A stretch of 64,000 nucleotides of DNA, taken from positions 412,001 to 476,000 of the forward strand of contig NZ_CP092417.1 of assembly GCF_023716865.1 (NCBI RefSeq), in the 5' to 3' direction. Position 1 is the first letter of the stretch. The number at the start of each line of letters is the position of its first letter. Under the pieces are notes generated by a model. It saw only the letters and a list, made by a program, of their open reading frames with translations, searched no databases and was not told the origin of the DNA. Of the stretch, positions 11,701-17,598 are shown piece by piece. Position numbers and translations under genes: made by a program. The stretch comes from Endozoicomonas sp. SCSIO W0465. Its GTDB lineage: Bacteria; Pseudomonadota; Gammaproteobacteria; Pseudomonadales; Endozoicomonadaceae.

Positions 11701-11890
11701 TAATGCCCTGGATCAGTATTTAAGCTTTAATTTCGACAATGGCGACAGTACCGTTGAGGTTCGCCCACAGTCTGGCGGTGATGTGACTCAGACAATCAAG
11801 TTGGAAGGGGTCGACCTTTCGGTGTTGGGCAACACCGATGCCGAAATTATCAACAGCCTGATTAATGATGGCAATCTTAAACTGGACTGA
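2729..11890 (+). CDS. Giant type I-secreted adhesin (VCBS/cadherin/LamG/RTX), 3' portion
   Basis: This is 3053 codons of a secreted, probably surface-anchored or released adhesin. Order of domains: two VCBS-type repeats (residues ~30-225, each ending near AIQSL.DG..LSDT); then nine copies of a ~115-residue DFEGG...LELDNG...HVEVVWNGEV...LPDTGLAST module, interspersed with a second beta-sandwich module and cadherin-like modules with LDYETA motifs; then a LamG/concanavalin-like domain (~2708-2925); then one RTX-like GDDILIGGDGSDAF motif and an acidic C-terminus typical of type I secretion substrates. The GTG at 2729 is only where the frame reopens after an upstream deletion; the gene runs in from the left. 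The exporter genes follow at 12282 and 14457. The protein is rich in Asp and Gly and poor in Cys, as expected for a calcium-stabilised extracellular stalk. Confidence 0.85.
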   Translation: MKWPVRMTGGPLLDLITLSRMGDVNTPAEIGGVDTGAMTEDSDATLTASGTLTISHPDSGQAQFAAGSYSGLYGTVALDAAGNWTYSADNSQPAIQSLGDGDTLSDTVTIQSEGGTDHTLTLTVTGSNDGAVISGTDSGSVSEDSASMLTVSGALSISDVDAGEAQFTAGTINGSYGDLTLDASGNWSYSADNSQPAIQSLNDGETLSDTLTVYSLDGTAHTVTITVNGRDDAPDPVVTEETVLSVLDFEGGVLAEGWSDANGSEIVTLGGPYGVSPYEGEYGLELDNGAGGTPDALYYTVATGQGLSHKVSLRVHERPGGDGSDHVEVVWNGEVLETINPTDAWGEYVVTLPDTGLASTQLAIREVAGQDDGSGPLLDLITLSRVDVVENAPPEFILNGDTYAGLVLDTELVSNGDFATGDDWTLSGTIDVSDALQFGGGGDFSDGVAEHVMPGYPDVNYALSLGYRLGGNPTATGRVEVIDQASGDILVTESFSTDSDSLQTLNLGFTAQSAGNMVIRISDTTEHGAATDLWVDNVSVQAASADNPELATAIANGDIEAYLTQLAIAEDAQPGTVVGQVQASDADGDTLTFSLTDDAGGLFAIDGATGVITVAGVLDYETASSHQLTVRVADPAGAFSEQQYSVSVVDQHEAPDPVVAEETVLSVLDFEGGVLAEGWSDANGSEIVTLGGPYGVSPYEGEYGLELDNGAGGTPDALYYTVATGQGLSHKVSLRVHERPGGDGSDHVEVVWNGEVLETINPTDAWGEYVVTLPDTGLASTQLAIREVAGQDDGSGPLLDLITLSRVDVVENAPPEFILNGDTYAGLVLDTELVSNGDFATGDDWTLSGTIDVSDALQFGGGGDFSDGVAEHVMPGYPDVNYALSLGYRLGGNPTATGRVEVIDQATGDILATEPFSTDSDSLQTLSLGFTARSAGNMVIRISDTTEHGAATDLWVDNVSVQAASADNPELATAIANGDIEAYLTQLAIAEDAQPGTEVGQVQASDADGDTLTFSLTDDAGGLFAIDGATGVITVAGVLDYETASSHQLTVRVADPAGAFSEQQYSVSVVDQNEAPDPVVAEETVLSVLDFEGGVLAEGWSDANGSEIVTLGGPYGVSPYEGEYGLELDNGAGGTPDALYYTVATGQGLSHKVSLRVHERPDYDGTDHVEVVWNGEVLETINPTDAWGEYVVTLPDTGLASTQLAIREVAGQDDGGGPLLDLITLSRENTPPEIILNTDTYNGLVLDTELVSNGHFATGDDWTLSGTIDVSDALQFGGGGDFSDGVAEHVMPGYPDVNYALSLGYHLGGNPTATGQVEVIDQASGEVLATKSFSTDSGSLQTLNLGFTARSAGNMVIRISDTTEHGAATDLWVDNVSVQAASADNPELATAIANGDIEAYLTQLAIAEDAQPGTVVGQVQASDADGDTLTFSLTDDAGGLFAIDGATGVITVAGVLDSETARSHQLTVRVADPAGAFSEQQYSVSVVENTAPDLIVPDDGEVILSVLDFEGGVLASGWTDNNGSEIITLGDAYGGTSPYEGEYALELDNGAGGAPDALYYTVATGQGLNHKVSLWIAERPGYYDSDHVEVVWNGEVLETIDPTTDWGEYVVTLPDTGQLSTQLEIRERGSWMNDGAGPLLDFITLSRDGSIDAPVAHLGVSTDISVLDFEGAVLAEGWTTNNGADISPMAAGENPDYSYGVGIFPYEGGHALELDNDGGGTPDALYYTVDTSQGVSHKLSLWLRARPGYGDSDHVEVVWNGEVLETFDPSIVGWGEHVITLPDTGLASTQLEIREVADQNDGVGPLVDLVTLNRVGIDENAQPGTVVGQVLGTDVDGDSLTYSLIDDAGGLFAIGASTGVITVANALDYETATSHQLTVRVTDPFGASGEQVYVVPVLDDHNTAPDLVVADEIIISRLGFEGGVLAEGWTDANGSEIVSLAGGNPYGIHYYEGEHGLELDNGAGGTPDALYYTVATGQGFSHKVSLHVHERPGYDGTDHVEVVWNGEVVETINPTNSWDEYVVTLPDTGLDSTQLEIREAGDQNDGGGPMLDLITVSRVGSTDQTAALLDSGTNISIMDFEGGALAAGWYDHNGSEIVSMGAGNPYGVSSHEGGHGLELDNGSGGLADGMYYLVDTGQGVSHKLSLWVHERPGYDGSDHVEVVWNNVVIETIDPTNSWGEYVFILPDTGLARTQLEIREVEGQDDGGGPLLDLITLSKLGIEENAQPGTIVGYVQGSDVEGDSLTYSLTDDVGGVFAIDASTGVITVAGKLDYETATSYELTVRVTDSVGDFSEQVYVVPVIDDQNIAPDLIVPDETIISVLGFEGGVLAEGWTDANGSEIVSLEGPYGASNYEGRHGLELDNGAGGTPDALYYTVNTGQGLSHKLSLRVHERPGYDGTDHVEVVWNGEVVETINPTSGWGEYMVTLPDTGLASTQLEIREVADQNDGGGPLLDLITLSQIGGTDQTAALLDVGTNISILDFEGGVLADGWTDANGSEISQLSGPHGASPYEGGHGLELDYGSGGSPDALYYTLETGQGLNHKLSLWIHERPGYDGSDHVEVVWNGAVVETIDPSNSWGEYVVTLPDTGLASTQLEIREVAGQNDGGGPLLDMVTLSREGIAENARPGTVVGQVQGSDPEGGSMTYSLTDDADGLFAIDASTGEITVAGALDYETAPRHQLNVRVTDSAGDFSEQQYAVVVAQESNDRSLALNGTTGQYASTHVDNLPSSAITVEMWIKPGTASYYETLMSWQNINKGPQLQIIAKPVDNEIALEIDALRHNFSLPDVFDGNWHHLALSVDMNSRAIKTYLDGALVNNSDLPPGESLSTGDLNGESLYLGQSPMIHFPSSYAPRENHSYSGEMKDVRIWDGVRTQDEILTNIKNTDLDPASAGLVSHYKLNGDTLDSGPAGNHLNLTGGSWVREGLDIAENLVTVAGDDILIGGDGSDAFIWHADKVGTADNPANDIIKDFQRGLGGDVLDLSDVLIDEEHNALDQYLSFNFDNGDSTVEVRPQSGGDVTQTIKLEGVDLSVLGNTDAEIINSLINDGNLKLD

Positions 11891-12069
11891 GGCTTGTCGA
11901 GGTCCAGTGGTACCACCCTTCGACTAGTGTAAGGTGAATGGGCATTGTGATGTTGTTTCAGAATAATTCCTTGTTAGTTATCGGTATTAAACGGAGGCAG
12001 GAAGAGGTGTTGGATAAACAGCTGGATAATTAAGGTAATATCAAGCTTATGTATTAGTTAACAGTGTTT

Positions 12070-12095
12070 AGGGGATTAAATTCCCCTGTTTTTTT
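12070..12095 (+). terminator. Rho-independent terminator after the adhesin
   Basis: A stem agggga / tcccct with a 6-nt loop is followed by g and seven T. It lies in the 391-bp gap 11891-12281, 180 bp past the adhesin stop and 187 bp before the exporter gene. The rest of the gap is AT-rich, with no gene, and presumably carries the exporter promoter. The adhesin and its exporter are therefore probably separate transcription units. Confidence 0.7.
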
Positions 12096-12281
12096 ATTAT
12101 TAACAATGCAGTCAAAAATATTGTTTTAATTATTTTTATTTTATCTGTCTGGTGTTTTTAATTAGCTGGTTTGTGTTTTGCGCTAATCTATAGTTATTAA
12201 TACCTTTCAGGCAATCATGTTGTTTGCATATGAATAAAACACTTTTAAAAAAAACATGAATAAAGCAATCAGCAGGTAGCT

Positions 12282-14450
12282 ATGAATCAATCCAGTACTG
12301 TGCATGAAGGCTGGGATATCCCCGATGAGCAACCGGCCAGCAGCGATGATCTTCTTGAATGCCTTACCCTGTTAACCCGCCATTATGGGAACCCGTATTC
12401 CAGAGAGTCATTAAAGGCCGGGTTGCCTCTTGAAAATGGTCAGTTTACCGCAGAAGTATTTATCAGGGCATCCGAGCGCGCAGGCCTGGCTTGTAAAGTT
12501 CATAAGAAAGATATTGCAGAAATATCTTCACTGGTTGTTCCTGCCGTTTTGTTACTGAATAAACGAAAAGCCTGTCTTTTGACTGACATTGACCATTCAG
12601 CAGGCACGGCCCGACTTATTATGCCGGAAACCGGAGAGGGCACGAAAACAATCAGTTTTGCAGAGTTGGAAGCGTTTTACAGCGGCTATGTGATCTATGT
12701 CCGGGAGAAACATCGTTATGATCGTCGGACACCTCAGAAGTTAAATTTTAAATCCAGACATTGGTTCTGGGGAACCATTCTTGGTTCATGGAGAGTTTAT
12801 CGTGATGTTTTACTGGCATCACTGTTAATTAATGTTTTTGTTATTGCCAGCCCTCTGTTTGTTATGAATGTTTATGATCGGGTCGTTCCTAATCAGGCGT
12901 TCGATACACTCTGGGTTCTGGCCATAGGTACCATTATCGTTTTCAGTTTTGATTTTATTCTGAAAATGGTGCGCAGTTATTTTATTGATCTGGCTGGTAA
13001 GAAATCCGATATCTTACTCTCTTCTACGATCATGGAGCAGGTGTTAGGTCTGAGTATGAAAGCCAGACCTGCATCAGTGGGTTCATTTGCTAAAAATCTC
13101 CAGGATTTCGAAAGTATCCGGGAGTTTATTACCTCTTCAACCGTCATGGCTCTGGTTGACCTGCCGTTCACCTGCATCATCCTGTTCGTGATCTTTATGC
13201 TTGGAGGGCCAGTTGCCATTATTCCTCTGGTTGCCATGATCATTATTGGTCTTTATAGCTTCATTATCCAGGAGCCCCTTAAGCAGTCTATTGATAAGAC
13301 TCTGCGTTCCAATCAGCAGAAGAATGCCACTTTGATTGAAAGTCTGGCTGGCATGGAAGCGTTGAAGATTGCCCAGGCTGAGAGTGATGTTCAGTACAAG
13401 TGGGAAAAGTCTGTCAGTCATATTGCAACCTGGAGTATCAAGACCAAACTGCTCAGTGCTTCCGCTACCAGTTTCAGCGCATATGTGCAGCAAATGGCAA
13501 ACGTTGGGATGGTCATCCTGGGGGTTTATCTGATCTCTGAGGGTGAACTGAGCATGGGTGGCCTGATTGCGTCCGTAATGCTTTCTGGTCGATGTCTGGC
13601 GCCGATGGCTCAGATTGCCGGGTTGGCAACCCGTTATAACCAGTCCAAATCGGCTCTCGATGGCCTGAATCAGATTATGGAAATGCCAATTGAGCGTCAT
13701 GAAGACAGGGATTACGTTAACCGTCCAGACCTGAAGGGCAGTATTGAATTTGATGCGGTTAATTTTGCCTATCCTGAACAGGAAATTAAGGCCTTAAGGG
13801 ATATAAACATAAACATCAGTGTTGGTGAAAAAGTAGCCATTATTGGCCGGATCGGTTCCGGAAAGACAACCATCGAAAAGCTGATAATGGGCCTGTACGA
13901 ACCGGATGAAGGCGCTGTCCGGATTGATGGTATTGACTTGCGCCAGATCAATCCGACAGATCTCCGTTCCAGCATCGGCTGCGTTAGTCAGGATATAACC
14001 CTGTTCTACGGTTCCATTAAGGATAATATTACCCTTGGAGCAAGCCATGTAGAGGACAGTCAGTTACTGGAGGCCGCTGAGATCGCCGGAGTGACCGAGT
14101 TTGCCAATAAGCATCCGAATGGTCTGGATATGGTCGTTGGTGAGCGGGGTCAGAATCTGTCAGGAGGGCAGCGACAGAGTATTGCACTGGCCCGGGCTCT
14201 GCTGATGAACCCACCGATTATGGTGATGGATGAGCCATCCAGCTCTATGGACAACACGACTGAGCTGCGAATGAAGGGGCAACTGAAGACCCGGTGTCGT
14301 GACAAAACACTGATACTGGTGACCCATAAAGCCTCAATGCTGGATCTGGTGGATCGATTGATCGTTATGGACAACGGGCGTGTCGTTGCGGATGGACCCA
14401 AGGATCAGGTACATGCTGCGTTAAAGCAGGGCAAACTCAAAATAGGATAG
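12282..14450 (+). CDS. Type I secretion ABC transporter (LapB-like permease/ATPase)
   Basis: This 722-residue inner-membrane exporter is expected to drive ATP-dependent, one-step secretion of the upstream adhesin. An N-terminal C39-peptidase-like domain (~20-145) has no recognisable catalytic Cys/His pair, as in LapB-type exporters that bind but do not cleave the substrate. A six-helix ABC membrane domain follows (~165-440), then the nucleotide-binding domain with Walker A IGRIGSGKTT (~521-530), signature LSGGQRQSIALARALL (~626), Walker B IMVMDEPSSSMD and switch histidine in LVTHKASM. It is followed after 6 bp by the membrane-fusion gene. The TolC-like outer-membrane channel is not in the window. 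Confidence 0.92.
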   Translation: MNQSSTVHEGWDIPDEQPASSDDLLECLTLLTRHYGNPYSRESLKAGLPLENGQFTAEVFIRASERAGLACKVHKKDIAEISSLVVPAVLLLNKRKACLLTDIDHSAGTARLIMPETGEGTKTISFAELEAFYSGYVIYVREKHRYDRRTPQKLNFKSRHWFWGTILGSWRVYRDVLLASLLINVFVIASPLFVMNVYDRVVPNQAFDTLWVLAIGTIIVFSFDFILKMVRSYFIDLAGKKSDILLSSTIMEQVLGLSMKARPASVGSFAKNLQDFESIREFITSSTVMALVDLPFTCIILFVIFMLGGPVAIIPLVAMIIIGLYSFIIQEPLKQSIDKTLRSNQQKNATLIESLAGMEALKIAQAESDVQYKWEKSVSHIATWSIKTKLLSASATSFSAYVQQMANVGMVILGVYLISEGELSMGGLIASVMLSGRCLAPMAQIAGLATRYNQSKSALDGLNQIMEMPIERHEDRDYVNRPDLKGSIEFDAVNFAYPEQEIKALRDININISVGEKVAIIGRIGSGKTTIEKLIMGLYEPDEGAVRIDGIDLRQINPTDLRSSIGCVSQDITLFYGSIKDNITLGASHVEDSQLLEAAEIAGVTEFANKHPNGLDMVVGERGQNLSGGQRQSIALARALLMNPPIMVMDEPSSSMDNTTELRMKGQLKTRCRDKTLILVTHKASMLDLVDRLIVMDNGRVVADGPKDQVHAALKQGKLKIG

Positions 14451-14456
14451 GCCGGA

Positions 14457-15971
14457 ATGAGTAGCAGCGATGATAAGGCAGTGAATGACAAAAAAAAGAT
14501 CCCTGTGAATCAGGCTGAATCATCAGAAGATCGCAAAAAGCAGCCGAATGATTTAGAACAGGATATGTCAGACCTGGAGTTTAATCTTGCTGATGGCAAA
14601 GAACAGATTGCTTCTGAGGATGACAAAGGCAAAGCTTCTATAGAGAATTTAGAAGACTCGGTGTCACCGGATGATATGGAGTATATCTCTGACACCAATG
14701 TCGCCGTGCTGATCAAAACGCCAAGAGGTGGTCGTTTACTCATTTACACCATGCTGTTGGCCCTGTTTTCCGCCATTGCCTGGGCCAGCGTTGCCCGGCT
14801 GGATGAGATTACCCGGGGAGTGGGGATCGTCATTCCATCGTCTCGACTGCAGGTTGTGCAAAACCTGGAAGGTGGGATTCTGGAGCAGATTTTTGTTGAA
14901 GAAGGTCAACAGGTGCACTCCGGGCAACCGTTGATGCAGCTGGATGATACCCGTTTTTCTTCCAGCTTTCGGGAAAGTGCCATTGAGTATTACAGTGAGC
15001 TGGCTAAAGCTGCCAGACTGAAAGCTGAGCTGTCAGGTAAGGCATTGAGTTTTCCTGCTGAACTGGACGACTACCCGGCTTATGTCGATCGAGAGCGTGA
15101 AATTTTTTATCAGCGTGCTGACCGGTTTATTGCAGAGCTCAATGTAGCCAGAGAGCGAGCTGTACAGGCCCAGCATGAGTTGGCAACAACAGAAGATCAG
15201 CTGAAATTTCTGACCACCAGTTTTGAACTGGGACAGGACGAACTTGAATTGACGGTTCCGCTGGCAGAGCAGGGTGTTGTCTCCAGAGTTGAATTGATTC
15301 AATTAAGACAGCGGGTGAATGACCTGGAGTCAGAAAAGCGAAGAACTGAGTTGAGTATTCCAAAGCTCAAAGCGGCCTTTCAGGAGGCAATGTCACGAAA
15401 AGAGGAAGTCGTTCAGGAATACCGTGCTGAAATTGTTCAAGAACTCAAGGAGACTGAGGTTCATCTGGATCAGTTGGGTGAGTCTAATAATGCCCTTGAA
15501 GATCAGGTAGACCGAACGCTGGTTAGATCTCCGATGGATGGCATCGTTAAGAAAATTCATGTCACTACGCTTGGTGGGGTGATTCAGCCGGGTATGAGCC
15601 TGATGGAGATTGTACCACTGGAAGATAACCTGATGATTGAGGCTCAAATTCAGCCCAAAGACATCGGTTTCCTCCGAGAAGGGATGAGAGCTATCGTAAA
15701 GCTGACTGCCTATGATTTTGCTATTTATGGAGGGCTTGAAGGCGAGGTTGAGCACATCAGTGCTGATACCATCAAGGATGAGAAAGGTGAGAGTTTTTAT
15801 ATTGTCCGTATCAGAACAAAAAATAACTTTGTCGGCTCAGAGGCCAAACCACTTCTGATTATTCCAGGTATGAGAACCAATGTGGATATTATCACTGGAG
15901 ATAAGACGCTGATGGCCTATCTGCTTAAGCCTATTCTCAGGGCTAAGCAGAATGCGTTGACAGAAAGATAA
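14457..15971 (+). CDS. Type I secretion membrane-fusion protein (HlyD/LapC family)
   Basis: This 504-residue periplasmic adaptor links the ABC exporter to an outer-membrane channel. It has an unusually long, acidic and polar cytoplasmic N-terminus (~1-90), one membrane helix (~94-113, LLIYTMLLALFSAIAWA), a first half-lipoyl/barrel segment (VVQNLEGGILEQIFVEEGQQV), a long coiled-coil hairpin (~165-350) and the returning lipoyl and beta-barrel segments (RSPMDGIVKKIHVTTLGGVI onward). It starts 6 bp after the exporter stop, so the two are almost certainly co-transcribed. Confidence 0.92.
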   Translation: MSSSDDKAVNDKKKIPVNQAESSEDRKKQPNDLEQDMSDLEFNLADGKEQIASEDDKGKASIENLEDSVSPDDMEYISDTNVAVLIKTPRGGRLLIYTMLLALFSAIAWASVARLDEITRGVGIVIPSSRLQVVQNLEGGILEQIFVEEGQQVHSGQPLMQLDDTRFSSSFRESAIEYYSELAKAARLKAELSGKALSFPAELDDYPAYVDREREIFYQRADRFIAELNVARERAVQAQHELATTEDQLKFLTTSFELGQDELELTVPLAEQGVVSRVELIQLRQRVNDLESEKRRTELSIPKLKAAFQEAMSRKEEVVQEYRAEIVQELKETEVHLDQLGESNNALEDQVDRTLVRSPMDGIVKKIHVTTLGGVIQPGMSLMEIVPLEDNLMIEAQIQPKDIGFLREGMRAIVKLTAYDFAIYGGLEGEVEHISADTIKDEKGESFYIVRIRTKNNFVGSEAKPLLIIPGMRTNVDIITGDKTLMAYLLKPILRAKQNALTER

Positions 15972-15987
15972 ACAGAAGGAGAGTAGT

Positions 15988-16344
15988 ATGAAAAAATCGT
16001 TCAGGCTGGTTGCTTGCAGTTTCAGTTTTCTGGCGTTGTTTGGATGTGCTGCAAAAGAGACGATGCCAGCAGCAATGAGTGTAGAGTTGGTTAATGAACC
16101 ACCGGATGGTAGCAAATGCCAGTTTCTTGCCGAGATAGTGGGTTCCCAGGGGAACTGGTTTATCGGTGATTTTACCTCCAATAAAAATCTTGTTATTGGT
16201 GCCAGAAATGAGTTGAGAAATCAGGCTTATAATCTGGGGGCTAATGTTGTCTACATTCAGGATATGAAAAACACCAATGCTTATGGCTCATTAGGTACCA
16301 CCAATACGACAGCGGTTGGAAAAGCTTATCGATGTGATCAGTAA
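15988..16344 (+). CDS. Small lipoprotein, DUF4156-like
   Basis: This 118-residue protein has a lipoprotein signal peptide (charged start, hydrophobic core, lipobox LFGC with Cys at ~23). The mature part contains RNELRNQAYNLGANVVYIQD, resembling the alpha/beta core of DUF4156 lipoproteins. It lies 16 bp after the fusion-protein gene behind a strong ribosome-binding site (agaaggagag), so it probably belongs to the secretion operon. An accessory role at the outer membrane is inferred only from position. Confidence 0.7.
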   Translation: MKKSFRLVACSFSFLALFGCAAKETMPAAMSVELVNEPPDGSKCQFLAEIVGSQGNWFIGDFTSNKNLVIGARNELRNQAYNLGANVVYIQDMKNTNAYGSLGTTNTTAVGKAYRCDQ

Positions 16345-16385
16345 AGGTAGCTTCTGAAGCACCGGTATTCCAGCCTGTCAGCAAG

Positions 16386-17540
16386 TTACTCAATCATGGT
16401 GTCCGGGTCGATTCTGGTATTGTGCAGTTGCCACTGTTCAACATCTGAGTCTTTTATAATCGTTCCGGCAAAACGACTCTTGCTGAAGTGGGCATCGGTC
16501 AGGTCAGTATGTTCGATTACCCAATGATTGAGATGGCAATAGTTAAATGTTGGCGCTTTTTCCACACTGAAGCAGTCGGTAAAAGCGCCTTCATTGAAAC
16601 TGACCTTATTGAAAACGGTATTATCCAATTGGGCGTTGGTTAAGCTTACACGTTCCCAAAGACACCGGGATATTTCGGTATTGTCCAGACTCACAGACTG
16701 AAGTTCACAGTCAACCATCGTTACTTCATTCATTTTTGCATTGGCAAAAGACGGGCCTTCATCAAAACTTTCACACCCTTTAAATGACGTGTTGTTTATC
16801 TCAGCATGGTTGAATGATGTTTTGGTTAGCGTACAGTGACGAAACTCCATATCCTGAATTTCGGACTGTGAAAAATCAGCATTATCAAAAAATCCATGGA
16901 TAATCTGACTGTTGTATAAATGAATTTCCCTACAGGAGCTGTTGTGGAAGGTTTGTGCGGACATATCACAGTTCTCAACCACCGCCATATCCAGTACGGC
17001 ATGATCAAAGTTTGCCGCTGAGAGATCAGAATCAATGACTCTGGCATTGGTCAGGTTGGCATGACGAAGGTCGGCGCCATTCAAATTACAGCCATCCAGG
17101 ATGCAGTCCCGCAGATCGGCATGACGAAAGTCGGCACCCCGGAGGTCACAATTTTTCCAGCGAACGCCACGCAGTTTGCTGGACAGGAATTTACAGCATT
17201 TCATCAGACTGTTTTTAAAGCGTATGCGCTCCAGATCCCGATTGCTCAGAGATAGTCCGGTAAAGTCTGATTGCTCCGGGGCTGTCCATCCTGGATGGAG
17301 ACTTTTCAGTAATTCTTGCTTCTGCGTAGCTTTCTCTTTTTCCTGCTCAAACCGGGAAGCCAGCCCTGATTTCGATTGGACCTGATACTTTCCGACACCT
17401 TTTGGTAAAAGAATATTTTTATTGGCTGTTAAGCCGGAGGTTTTGAGTCCGTCGGTATCCAGAATATTATGGTTGCCAGACGCTGCCGAAGCGTTCTTTT
17501 TTGGCAAAGACTTCGATGATGGACGTTTTTTCTGTGGCAC
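16386..17540 (-). CDS. Pentapeptide-repeat protein
   Basis: The protein has 384 residues. After a basic, low-complexity N-terminus (~1-90), nearly all of it consists of A(D/N)LXX-type five-residue repeats (for example CDLRGADFRHADLRDC and GADLRHANLTNARVIDSDLS), which fold as a right-handed quadrilateral beta-helix. Some members mimic DNA and inhibit gyrase, but most have no known role and nothing here decides between these. There is no signal peptide. It faces the lipoprotein gene tail to tail with a 41-bp gap and is 58 bp downstream of zntA on the same strand. Confidence 0.85.
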   Translation of the reverse strand: MPQKKRPSSKSLPKKNASAASGNHNILDTDGLKTSGLTANKNILLPKGVGKYQVQSKSGLASRFEQEKEKATQKQELLKSLHPGWTAPEQSDFTGLSLSNRDLERIRFKNSLMKCCKFLSSKLRGVRWKNCDLRGADFRHADLRDCILDGCNLNGADLRHANLTNARVIDSDLSAANFDHAVLDMAVVENCDMSAQTFHNSSCREIHLYNSQIIHGFFDNADFSQSEIQDMEFRHCTLTKTSFNHAEINNTSFKGCESFDEGPSFANAKMNEVTMVDCELQSVSLDNTEISRCLWERVSLTNAQLDNTVFNKVSFNEGAFTDCFSVEKAPTFNYCHLNHWVIEHTDLTDAHFSKSRFAGTIIKDSDVEQWQLHNTRIDPDTMIE

Positions 17541-17598
17541 AGGTGAAAATCTCCGGACGAGCTCATTTCATTCTGAGTCGCCCGGAACGATTAAAGGT

